Source: Pseudaminobacter soli (ex Li et al. 2025)
Lineage (GTDB): Bacteria; Pseudomonadota; Alphaproteobacteria; Rhizobiales; Rhizobiaceae
Assembly (NCBI RefSeq): GCF_003012705.1
Contig: NZ_PXYL01000007.1
Location: 1-64,000 of the forward strand
DNA length: 64,000 nt
Direction of reading: 5' to 3'
The notes under the pieces are model-generated. The model saw nothing but the letters and a program-made list of their open reading frames with translations. It was not told the origin of the DNA and did no database searches. Position numbers and translations under genes: made by a program. Shown piece after piece: positions 53,156-60,632 of this stretch. How positions within the stretch are numbered: position 1 is the first letter of the stretch; every line of letters starts with the position of its first letter.

Positions 53156-54052
53156 ATGACATTTCTGGTTCGGTGGCGCAGCGCCGGTGCTGCAGGGCTG
53201 ATGGCGCTTGCGATGCCCTCGCTTGTATTGGCCGACGGGCTGACGCTGGCACCCTTCAAGGACGATCTCTTCGCCTATCCCGGCGTGCTCTCGAGCGGCG
53301 ATGGCGGCGCCTATACGGTGGTCGACTATCGCGAGATGCGTGACATCAACGCGCGCGACGAAATCCCCGAACGGCGCGTGCGCGGACAGTATATTTCAAC
53401 CAGCGTGCGCAGCGTGCAGCAGGATCTGGTCCTCAAGACTGATAGCGGCGACGTGCGGCACTTCGCGGTGGGCAAGCAGCAGGGCGCGAAGATGATCGTC
53501 ATCTACCTGCACGGGCAGGGCGGCAGCCGCAAGCAGGGCGTCGACGACTTCACCTTCGGCGGTAATTTCAACCGGGTTAAGAACCTGATGGCCGAAAATG
53601 GCGGCCTCTATCTCTCGCCTGATTTTCCCGACTTCGGCGACAAGGGTGCGGCGCAGATCGCCGCGTTGATTTCGCACTATGCCCAGCAATCGCCCGGCGC
53701 GTCGGTCTTCGTTGCCTGCGGCTCGATGGGCGGGGCGCTGTGCTGGAAGCTCGCCGCCGACAAGACTGTCGCGCCGCGCCTGTCCGGCCTGCTGCTGCTC
53801 GGATCGCTATGGGACGAGGACTTTTTCGCCAGCGCCGCCTTCAAGCGAAAGGTGCCGGTGTTCTTCGGGCAGGGCAGCCACGACATCGTCTTCCCGGTCG
53901 AGAAGCAGGAGGCGTTTTTCCGCTCGATCTCGGCCAAGTCGCCCGGCTATCCGACGCGCTTCGTGCGCTTCGAGACCGGCACGCACGGCACGCCGATCCG
54001 CATGACCGACTGGCGCGGCGTGCTGAACTGGATGCTGTCGCTCAAGCGCTGA
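53156..54052 (+). CDS. Exported alpha/beta hydrolase-like protein
   Basis: The 298-residue protein has a Sec signal (GAAGLMALAMPSLVLA, cleavage near residue 26) and an alpha/beta hydrolase core: MIVIYLHGQGGSRKQGVDDF, SVFVACGSMGGALCWKLA with the presumed nucleophile in C-G-S-M-G (Cys where Gly is usual), FFGQGSHDIVFP and RFETGTHGTPIRMTDW for Asp and His. The substrate is unknown. It starts 10 bp after the fusion gene and is probably the last gene of the operon; its role with the molybdenum genes is not evident. Confidence 0.8.
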   Translation: MTFLVRWRSAGAAGLMALAMPSLVLADGLTLAPFKDDLFAYPGVLSSGDGGAYTVVDYREMRDINARDEIPERRVRGQYISTSVRSVQQDLVLKTDSGDVRHFAVGKQQGAKMIVIYLHGQGGSRKQGVDDFTFGGNFNRVKNLMAENGGLYLSPDFPDFGDKGAAQIAALISHYAQQSPGASVFVACGSMGGALCWKLAADKTVAPRLSGLLLLGSLWDEDFFASAAFKRKVPVFFGQGSHDIVFPVEKQEAFFRSISAKSPGYPTRFVRFETGTHGTPIRMTDWRGVLNWMLSLKR

Positions 54053-54061
54053 CCTGAGAGA

Positions 54062-55108
54062 TCAGGGCGCGGAGTTGTAGTCCAGAATGGTCTCGGGATT
54101 GACGATGCCGTCATAGGTGGCGTCGACGTCGTATTGCACGAGGCTGAAATCGCCGTTGCGGAACAGCCAGGTGCCGTTCGACGAGGCGTCGCCCTTGGCC
54201 CGCCACTTGCCGTTGGAGGTGATGGTGTGGGCTTGCGGATCATAGGTCGAGTTGATCAGCGCGTTCTCGTCGCGGAAGCCGATGATGTTGATCGCCTCGA
54301 CCTTGCCCTCGCTATTGTTGTGCTCGTAGTGGATGTCGAGCTCCGGCGTGGCGAAGTGCAGCTCGCGCACGCCGCGCGCCTCGTCGGCCAGGTAGTAGAC
54401 ATGGATTTGGTTGTAGGCGCCCGAGGTGCAGAAGAAGCGGATCAGCCGCGCCTTGCGCTCGGGGCCGGCCGCGCCTTCGTTCCCGTCGTGATAGGTGATC
54501 GTATAGTCTTCCGGCTTGGTGGCGTCGTCGGGCTGTCCCGGCGCCAGCGAATTGCACTGCGCCGTGTGGGTCGCCGCGAATGCGGTCTTGGCCTCCTCAA
54601 GCACCTTGTCCTTGGGGGCCGGGGGCGGAACGTCGCCGCAGCTTGCCGGCAGCGACTCCTCCAAGGACTTGTCGCTGGGCTTCAACTCGCCCTTTTCGAT
54701 GTGCAGCCCCACGAAAGGCGGCTCGGCCTGGATCTGCGGATTGGAAAGCCGCGCCGTGTAGCAGCCGGCAAAGATCTTCTGGCTGCCGTCCTTGCCATGC
54801 GCGAGGATGGATATGGGGATGTAGTAGATCGTGCTGCCGGCAGCACCCTCCGAGCTTGGCTCGCCCACCAGCGCGCGCACTTCCTCGGTGTCCTTGAAGC
54901 CGTCGACGAACTGCTCGAAGTTCTCCGTCGGCTTGGCCTCGCCGAAATAGCTCCAGGCGCGCGTGTATTCGTGCCGGTCGACCGCGTTGTAGAACGAGCG
55001 CACCAGCGCGGCCGCGTCGGAGCGGTCGTCCAGATAAGGCGGCTCGGCTGCGAGCACGTGGGTGCAGGCCAAGGTCGAGGCGGTGGCGGCAAGCAGAAGT
55101 CGTTTCAT
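54062..55108 (-). CDS. DUF1176-like exported protein
   Basis: The 348-residue protein has a signal peptide (MKRLLLAATASTLACTHVLA) and two parts: an N-terminal domain (residues 30-130; SFYNAVDRHEYTRAWSYFGE) and a C-terminal domain with LIRFFCTSGAYNQIHVYYL, NSTYDPQAHTITSNGKWRAK and TWLFRNGDFSLVQYD. The latter matches DUF1176 proteins (periplasmic, function unknown). It converges on the exported hydrolase gene, nine bases apart. Confidence 0.75.
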   Translation of the reverse strand: MKRLLLAATASTLACTHVLAAEPPYLDDRSDAAALVRSFYNAVDRHEYTRAWSYFGEAKPTENFEQFVDGFKDTEEVRALVGEPSSEGAAGSTIYYIPISILAHGKDGSQKIFAGCYTARLSNPQIQAEPPFVGLHIEKGELKPSDKSLEESLPASCGDVPPPAPKDKVLEEAKTAFAATHTAQCNSLAPGQPDDATKPEDYTITYHDGNEGAAGPERKARLIRFFCTSGAYNQIHVYYLADEARGVRELHFATPELDIHYEHNNSEGKVEAINIIGFRDENALINSTYDPQAHTITSNGKWRAKGDASSNGTWLFRNGDFSLVQYDVDATYDGIVNPETILDYNSAP

Positions 55109-55282
55109 CAGGCGAATCTCTCCGGGCCGCTAGTATCTCAAAGGGATTGCGGCAGGGTCGTGACGTTCAAGTGCTACCAAAGCGCACTGGCGCCCAAACA
55201 CTTGGCAAGTAAATTTCTTTTGCTGTCGCCAAGCCATTTTTAACGAGCGCTGGATAGTGTCCGAGCCAGGGCCGATCGTGGG

Positions 55283-55792
55283 ATGACGGCGCAGGAGAGT
55301 ATCGTGGGGACCAACACCGATCGCGATTTTGCTTCGTTGCTCGACGACCTCTTCGTCGCACGTGCGATGGCTGAGGATTCACCGCCCAAGCCCTCGATTC
55401 CATTCGATTATCTGGCCGTCGCCGACGAGCTCTATTCGGGGCGTATCAAGGTAGCGGCGGAAGCCGTCGCCTCCGAGTACCGCGAGGCGAGCGAAAATTT
55501 TGAGGCCGGATTCGCGGCTCTGCTGGCCAGCCTCGACGAACTGGTGGTCGAACGGGTGGAACCGCAGGAAGATTTGCCGTCGGTCGATCCCGAGGCCATT
55601 GCCCGTGAGCTCAATCTGACCGCCGTGAAGGCCAGCGCCGACTTCAGCCGGCTGCGCAGGACATTCGCCTTCCACAATCATCCCGACCGCGTGGCGCCGC
55701 ATCTGCGCCAGCGCGCCATGGTGCGCATGCAGGTAGCCAACATGCTGATTGACGACGCCAAGCGCCGGGCAGCCAAGGCGAGCAAGCGCTAG
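55283..55792 (+). CDS. Small protein with a minimal J-domain-like C-terminus
   Basis: The 169-residue protein is acidic and helical, without signal or membrane segments. Its C-terminal 55 residues, ADFSRLRRTFAFHNHPDRVA then RMQVANMLIDDAKRRAAK, contain the H-P-D tripeptide after a helix, as in DnaJ J-domains that stimulate Hsp70. Only helices II-III are evident, so it may be a degenerate or novel J-like module. The N-terminal half (LLDDLFVARAMAED ... DYLAVADELYSG) is unknown. Confidence 0.7.
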   Translation: MTAQESIVGTNTDRDFASLLDDLFVARAMAEDSPPKPSIPFDYLAVADELYSGRIKVAAEAVASEYREASENFEAGFAALLASLDELVVERVEPQEDLPSVDPEAIARELNLTAVKASADFSRLRRTFAFHNHPDRVAPHLRQRAMVRMQVANMLIDDAKRRAAKASKR

Positions 55793-55888
55793 GCGATCCC
55801 ACTCTGGAGTGCCGGCCGATCATCGGCTATGCATGCGCGTCCTTCCCGCGCGCATACGCGCCAGCCTGACATTCCGGAGACTTTTTTC

Positions 55889-56941
55889 ATGGAAAAGCGC
55901 CGCATAGGTCGCACCGACCTTTCCGTCTCGAAAATCTGCCTCGGCACCATGACATGGGGCCAGCAGAACACCGAGGCGGAAGGCCACGCCCAGATGGACC
56001 TCGCCTTTGAGCGCGGCGTCAATTTCCTCGATACCGCCGAGCTCTATTCCATTCCGCCCAAGCCCGAGACGCAAGGGTTCACCGAAACCTATATCGGCAA
56101 CTGGATGAAGGCGCGTGGCAACCGCGACCGCGTCGTGCTGGCCTCCAAGGTGGTCGGCCGCACGGCGAACGAGTGGTTCAGGGGCGGGCGTCCGTCAAAG
56201 TTGGTGCGCGCCGATATCCTCGATGCCATCGACAAGTCGCTGGCACGCCTGCAGACCGACTACATCGACCTCTACCAGATCCACTTCCCTGACCGGCTGA
56301 TCACCTGGGGCGCGAACCCCACGCGTATCGGTACCGAGCCGGCCAAGCGCGCCGAGGACGAGACGCCAATTGCCGAGACGCTTGCCGTTTTCGAGGAACT
56401 GGTGAAGGCAGGAAAAATCCGCCATCTCGGCCTTTCCAATGAAAGCTCCTGGGGCGTGATGCGCTTCGTCGCCGAAAGCGATCGCGGCGTCGGCCCGCGC
56501 GTCGCCTCGGTGCAGAACGCCTACAACCTCGTCAACCGCACCTTCGAGGTGAACCTGGCCGAGACCTGCGAGCGCGAGGATGTTTCGCTGCTGGCCTATT
56601 CGCCGCTGGCGCAGGGCTACCTGACCGGCAAATACGACCACGGCGCCCGGCCGGAAGGCGCGCGCACCACGCTGTTCGATCGCGGCCAGCGCTACGAGAC
56701 GCCTTATGCGGCCGAAGCCCTGCTCGCCTACAACGAGTTGGCGCGCTCCTTCGACATGGAGCCGGCGCTGTTTGCCAATGCCTACGTCACCAGCCGCTGG
56801 TTCGTGACCTCGAACATCATCGGCGCGACCTCGCTACCTCAGCTCGAAATGGCGCTCGCTTCGGCCGAGGTGAGATGGACTGAGGAAATGCAGAAGGCGG
56901 TCGACGACATCCACCAGCGCGTCGGCAATCCCTGCCCCTAG
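55889..56941 (+). CDS. Aldo/keto reductase (Tas-like)
   Basis: A 350-residue NADPH-dependent aldo/keto reductase barrel. The catalytic tetrad is visible: Asp/Tyr in FLDTAELYSIPP, Lys in VVLASKVVGR and His in IDLYQIHFPDR. The ending SNIIGATSLPQLEMAL is the cofactor-binding segment. The pattern, with YSIPPKPETQG, is that of E. coli Tas, whose physiological substrate is unknown. The ATG at 55889 follows a GGAGA site. Confidence 0.92.
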   Translation: MEKRRIGRTDLSVSKICLGTMTWGQQNTEAEGHAQMDLAFERGVNFLDTAELYSIPPKPETQGFTETYIGNWMKARGNRDRVVLASKVVGRTANEWFRGGRPSKLVRADILDAIDKSLARLQTDYIDLYQIHFPDRLITWGANPTRIGTEPAKRAEDETPIAETLAVFEELVKAGKIRHLGLSNESSWGVMRFVAESDRGVGPRVASVQNAYNLVNRTFEVNLAETCEREDVSLLAYSPLAQGYLTGKYDHGARPEGARTTLFDRGQRYETPYAAEALLAYNELARSFDMEPALFANAYVTSRWFVTSNIIGATSLPQLEMALASAEVRWTEEMQKAVDDIHQRVGNPCP

Positions 56942-56951
56942 TACTTGGAAT

Positions 56952-56995
56952 GAGCATCGGATTAAAACCGGTCCCCACTTTTCGGTCCGATGCTC
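56952..56995. repeat. RIME-like rhizobial palindrome
   Basis: GAGCATCGGA (56952-56961) pairs with TCCGATGCTC (56986-56995), with AAAACCGGT and CCACTTTTCGG between. This is the AGCATCGGA...ACTTTTCGG type of palindromic repeat common in Rhizobiales intergenic DNA. It is not a promoter or gene. Confidence 0.65.
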
Positions 56996-57082
56996 TAACC
57001 GGCACCGCAAGTCGCTTTGGCAACTGGACCCGGCCGAACGAATCGCTAAGCTCCGCCCGAAAACGAGGAAAGGGATTCCGCA

Positions 57083-57625
57083 ATGACTGACATCTGGTTT
57101 CGCACGGGCGAGGCGACGGTTCTGGCCGCCGAGGGGCAGGCAACGGACGCCATGCCCGAGGTTCTGATCGGCTCGGTGAAGGGCCCCGTGGGCCAGGCCT
57201 TCGCCTCGATGATGGGGCAGGCCAAGGGCCACACGCGCATGTTCGTGGTGCGCGACCTCAACCAGCTCGTGCGCCCGGCCACGATGATGACCACCAAGGT
57301 CACCATCAAGAACATGGCCTATGCGGAACTGCTCGGCGGCGTCGTGCAGGCGGCCACCGGCGACGCCATCGTCGACTGCCTTGCCGAGGGCATCCTGCCC
57401 AAGGACGAGGCCGACGAGCTGTGCATGATCATCATGATCTGGCTCGATCCGCGCTGCGCCGAGGACGAGAACCTCGACAAGAAGGATCTCTACCGCACCA
57501 ACTACGAGGCGACCAAGATCGCCATCTCGCGCGCCATGACCGGCAAGCCGACGGTGGACGAGCTGATCGCCAACCGCAAGACGGTGAAGCACTACGCGCT
57601 GGACGGCGTGATCGACTACGAGTGA
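57083..57625 (+). CDS. Formaldehyde-activating-enzyme (Fae) family protein, divergent
   Basis: The 180-residue protein has the Fae fold signature: RTGEATVLAAEGQATDAMPE, VLIGSVKGPVGQAFASMMGQ, KVTIKNMAYAELLGGVVQA, DAIVDCLAEGILP and YEATKIAISRAMTGKPTVDE. Canonical Fae condenses formaldehyde with tetrahydromethanopterin using a His in the A-H-I-D-L segment; here that stretch reads D-A-M-P-E-V-L, without His. It is probably a paralogue with altered function. No other C1 or H4MPT genes are nearby. A strong terminator follows, so it is monocistronic. Confidence 0.85.
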   Translation: MTDIWFRTGEATVLAAEGQATDAMPEVLIGSVKGPVGQAFASMMGQAKGHTRMFVVRDLNQLVRPATMMTTKVTIKNMAYAELLGGVVQAATGDAIVDCLAEGILPKDEADELCMIIMIWLDPRCAEDENLDKKDLYRTNYEATKIAISRAMTGKPTVDELIANRKTVKHYALDGVIDYE

Positions 57626-57657
57626 TCTTTCTCGGCGTTTTGTCGCCCGAGACTTCC

Positions 57658-57688
57658 GAAGACGCCGCCCAAAGCGGCGTCTTCTTTC
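57658..57688 (+). terminator. Terminator after the Fae-like gene
   Basis: GAAGACGCCGC-CCAAA-GCGGCGTCTTC followed by TTT, an 11-bp stem starting 33 bp after the stop. Confidence 0.9.
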
Positions 57689-57818
57689 ATTCGGGAGGCA
57701 GGTCGAAAGGCTCTGGCCCCCCGCTTTGCCGGTCTTGGCTATGCGCATGTCCGGAGCACGGCGCTATGTAGGCGCCAGGCGGCCTTCGGCCTGCACGCAT
57801 TTCCAACAGAGTTCGCAT

Positions 57819-58721
57819 ATGACCACCGCAACGACAGTAACGAGCGCCACTTCGGCGTCGCAGCGCCTTGCCTTGACGGCGCTGATCCTGGGCGCCGCAA
57901 CAATCGGCTGCTCGCCCATTTTCGTGCGGCTGTCGGAAGTGGGCTCGCTGACCACGGCCTTCTGGCGCGTGGCGCTGGCCATGATACCGCTGCTGCTCTG
58001 GTCGGGGGCGACCTCGGGCCGCGAGCAGGAGCAAAGGCGCCCTGTGGGCCTCAAGGACCGGCTGGCGCTGGTCGTGCCGGGCTTCATGCTGGCGGGCGAC
58101 CTGGCCGCCTGGCACATCTCGCTTCACATGACGTCTGTGGCCAATGCGACGCTGCTCGCCAATATGGCGCCCATATTCGTGACGCTCGCCAGCTGGCTTC
58201 TGTTCCGGACCCGCATCAGCGGGACCTTCATGACCGGGCTGGCTCTCGCGCTCGTCGGCGTGGTGGTCCTGAAGGGCGGACCTGGCGCATTCTCGGGCGG
58301 CAACATGGCGGGCGACGTCGTCGCGATCGTGGCGGCCATGTTCTATGCGGGCTACATGCTCTCGCTGGCGCGGATTCGCAGCCAGTTCTCCACCCTGACT
58401 GCCATGCTCTGGACTACCGGTTCGGCCGCGGTCTTCATTCTGCCGATGGCGCTGGTCTTCGAGACCGGCTTTTGGCCGCAGACGCTGTTTGCCTGGGCGA
58501 TGCTGCTGGGGCTGGCCTGGATGACGCATGCGAGCGGGCAGGGGCTGATCATCTATGCGCTGGCATGGCTTCCGCCGGCCTTCTCGTCGCTTACCTTGCT
58601 GATCCAGCCTGTGATGGCTGCGATCCTGGCCTGGATGATCCTGGGCGAACCCATCGGACCTATGCAGGCGATCGGCGGGGCGGTGGTGCTGGCGGGCATT
58701 TTCGTCGCGCGCCGAGGGTAG
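57819..58721 (+). CDS. EamA/DMT-family transporter
   Basis: A 300-residue inner-membrane protein of about ten helices with two EamA repeats (residues 16-146 and 165-297). Conserved features are PIFVRLSEVGSLTTAFWR in TM1-2, TLLANMAPIFVTLASWLLF and the final LTLLIQPVMAAILAWMILGE. The substrate cannot be read. The ATG at 57819 matches the family start; the longer in-frame option from 57726 is in the leader. Confidence 0.88.
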   Translation: MTTATTVTSATSASQRLALTALILGAATIGCSPIFVRLSEVGSLTTAFWRVALAMIPLLLWSGATSGREQEQRRPVGLKDRLALVVPGFMLAGDLAAWHISLHMTSVANATLLANMAPIFVTLASWLLFRTRISGTFMTGLALALVGVVVLKGGPGAFSGGNMAGDVVAIVAAMFYAGYMLSLARIRSQFSTLTAMLWTTGSAAVFILPMALVFETGFWPQTLFAWAMLLGLAWMTHASGQGLIIYALAWLPPAFSSLTLLIQPVMAAILAWMILGEPIGPMQAIGGAVVLAGIFVARRG

Positions 58722-58829
58722 CCGACTGGCAAGTTGCCAATTGTGATAACCGAACTTTGATTAGCCGAACGTTGCGTTAGCTGGCGAAACGAATAGACAG
58801 GATTTCGTTCGAAATTCCGTCGAAAAGCC

Positions 58830-59357
58830 ATGCCGATGAACCATCGTATACTGTTCGGTTCCTATCCGATCCCGCGCTTTGCCAATGTAGCAAACCACAA
58901 CTTCCTTGTCTGGACGGACGAGGAGGGCAGGCCGCTGTTCGAAATCAATGGCGGGGCGAGCAATCCTGACGGTACATTCAACTATGCGGCGGCCTTCAGC
59001 CGGCTGACGGCGGTGCAGACGGATTATGCGCGGCGCGACCCGCGGCTCTATCCGGAATTCTATGTGCGACCCACCTCGCGCACTGTGACGCTTTTCGAAG
59101 CGGGTTATCGCGAGGTTGCGGCGAGATGGCGGGCAGGGGTGGAGATGGCCGAGCGCATCGCGGCTGCGGGCCTGCGCTATTCGTTTCTGACGCAGAACAG
59201 CAATTCGGTGGCCAGCACGGTGGCGCGGAGTATGGAGCTTTCCGTGCCGTCCGCCGCACTGGGCATTCTGCGGGCACCGGGCGGCCGGAGGCGGCTGAGG
59301 CCGGTCGACATTCATGGATCGCGCCACGCCCGTTCCATGAATGCCCATATGTCCTGA
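58830..59357 (+). CDS. Hypothetical protein (about 175 aa)
   Basis: I do not recognise this protein confidently. It is soluble, with an N-terminal part FLVWTDEEGRPLFEINGGAS and a C-terminal segment YSFLTQNSNSVASTVARSME that recalls the end of several cell-envelope or polymorphic-toxin-associated domains, but the evidence is thin. The tail from about residue 150 (RRRLRPVDIHG) is basic. It may start at 58836 (second ATG). It stands alone between the EamA gene and the convergent VOC gene. Confidence 0.55.
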   Translation: MPMNHRILFGSYPIPRFANVANHNFLVWTDEEGRPLFEINGGASNPDGTFNYAAAFSRLTAVQTDYARRDPRLYPEFYVRPTSRTVTLFEAGYREVAARWRAGVEMAERIAAAGLRYSFLTQNSNSVASTVARSMELSVPSAALGILRAPGGRRRLRPVDIHGSRHARSMNAHMS

Positions 59358-59358
59358 C

Positions 59359-59715
59359 CTACACCTCTTCCGGCGCGCAGCCGAAACGAAGCAGGTTTCC
59401 GTGTGGGTCGTGGATATAAAACTCTTTCATGTTCCACGGCCGCACGGTGAAGGGGCTTAGCTTTTCGACGCCGCGTTCCGAAAACTCGGCGTGGAGTGAC
59501 GGCACCTCGCCGCCGCGGATGTAGCAGGACGACACTGGCGGCAGCGCCAGGTCCGGCGTGCACCAGAAATGGATCTCCATCTCGCCCCGGCGGACGATCA
59601 GGTAGTCGTCCATCTCCGGCTGGACGACCGCAAAACAGAGCTCATCGCGATAGAAGTCGCGGCTCGCCTTGATGTCGGGCGAGGGCAGGACTGGAATGGT
59701 GCGGGCATAATCCAT
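59359..59715 (-). CDS. Bleomycin-resistance/VOC-family protein
   Basis: A 118-residue single VOC module: TIPVLPSPDIKASRDFYRDE, EIHFWCTPDL and NMKEFYIHDPHGNLLRFGCA. This is the pattern of bleomycin-resistance-type dimeric binding proteins, which lack or alter the metal site. The ATG at 59715 matches the family start. It lies 11 bp downstream of the heme monooxygenase-like gene on the same strand and could be its co-transcribed partner. Confidence 0.87.
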   Translation of the reverse strand: MDYARTIPVLPSPDIKASRDFYRDELCFAVVQPEMDDYLIVRRGEMEIHFWCTPDLALPPVSSCYIRGGEVPSLHAEFSERGVEKLSPFTVRPWNMKEFYIHDPHGNLLRFGCAPEEV

Positions 59716-59726
59716 TGCCGCTCGGC

Positions 59727-60041
59727 CTATGCGCCTTCGACGACCGAAAAGCCCTCGAACTGAGGGTGGCCGATATAGAGCGGCTTGTTGTTGCCGGCAT
59801 TCTTGTGGGCAGCGCGGAAATTCTCCGACTTGGTCCAGGCGACGAAATCCTCGTGGCTTTCCCACACGGCGTGCGAAGCGAAGAGCGTGTAGCCTTCCTC
59901 CTCGTTGACCGGCCCGCGCAGAAGATGAAACTCCCTAAAACCCTTCATCTCGGCGAGGCTCGAATCGCGGTTCTTCCAGACGTTCTCGAACGATTCTTCC
60001 GAGCCCTTCTGCACCCTGAAGCGGTTCATTGCGATGTACAT
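59727..60041 (-). CDS. ABM-fold monooxygenase, probable heme-degrading HmuQ/IsdG type
   Basis: The 104-residue protein begins MYIAMNRFRVQKGSEESFEN and continues LAEMKGFREFHLLRGP and FASHAVWESHEDFVAWTKSE, the dimeric ABM ferredoxin-like fold. This pattern, with the N in AMNRF and the W and H positions, fits IsdG/HmuQ-type heme oxygenases. The location, downstream of a TonB heme receptor and near hemP/hmuS, supports a role in freeing iron from heme. AAGGAG precedes the ATG. The general ABM assignment is sure; heme as substrate is inferred. Confidence 0.82.
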   Translation of the reverse strand: MYIAMNRFRVQKGSEESFENVWKNRDSSLAEMKGFREFHLLRGPVNEEEGYTLFASHAVWESHEDFVAWTKSENFRAAHKNAGNNKPLYIGHPQFEGFSVVEGA

Positions 60042-60183
60042 GGGTCGATCTCCTTTCAAATCCGATGGGGTCGGCCGGGCAGCCAGCTTGTCAGTAGGTC
60101 AAAGAATAGATGGCCGGGCGCGGACGCTCGGCCAGGGTTGGCATGGCGTGAGCGGTCGCCATGCCGTTGTCTGCAGCCGGCCC

Positions 60184-60630
60184 TCACAGGCCGAACTTGA
60201 TCCCGGTTCTGCTCTCGGTCTTCAGCGAGCGCAGGCAGGCATCCGGCGCGATGCCGTTGCCTGAGCATTGGGCGGCGGTGTTGATGAGCACGCGGCTGAC
60301 CTTGGCGCAGTCGGTGCGCGGCAGGTCGAATCGGCTCACCTTGGTCTTGCCGGCCGGCAGGTCCTTGAAGTCGAGCACCGTCAGCCGGTCGACCACGCCG
60401 CTCTCGTCGAACAGCGCGATCTCGAAGACGGCCCGGGACAGTTCGGCGCCGAGAGCATTGTTGACCACGAAGGTCATGCGGCAGCCCTTGTCCGAGGGCT
60501 CGGCGCCGTTGAGTTCGAGGGTGAGGGCAGGCGCGGCCGCGTTTTCCTGGGCAAACGCCGGCCCTCCCGTTGCGAGCGGCAACGCCATTGCGGAGGTCAT
60601 GAAGCCAATGAGAGCTGCCGCCCGAACCAT
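60184..60630 (-). CDS. Exported protein of the heme-uptake locus
   Basis: The 148-residue protein has a signal peptide (residues 1-28, ending GPAFAQ) and a mature beta-rich domain: LTLELNGAEPSDKGCRMTFV, LSRAVFEIALFDESGVVDRL, and FDLPRTDCAKVSRVLINTA. Four cysteines in the mature part could form two disulphides. It starts two bases after the TonB-receptor stop, so it is co-transcribed. Role is unknown; a periplasmic accessory of heme uptake is the natural inference. Confidence 0.8.
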   Translation of the reverse strand: MVRAAALIGFMTSAMALPLATGGPAFAQENAAAPALTLELNGAEPSDKGCRMTFVVNNALGAELSRAVFEIALFDESGVVDRLTVLDFKDLPAGKTKVSRFDLPRTDCAKVSRVLINTAAQCSGNGIAPDACLRSLKTESRTGIKFGL

Positions 60631-60632
60631 GA

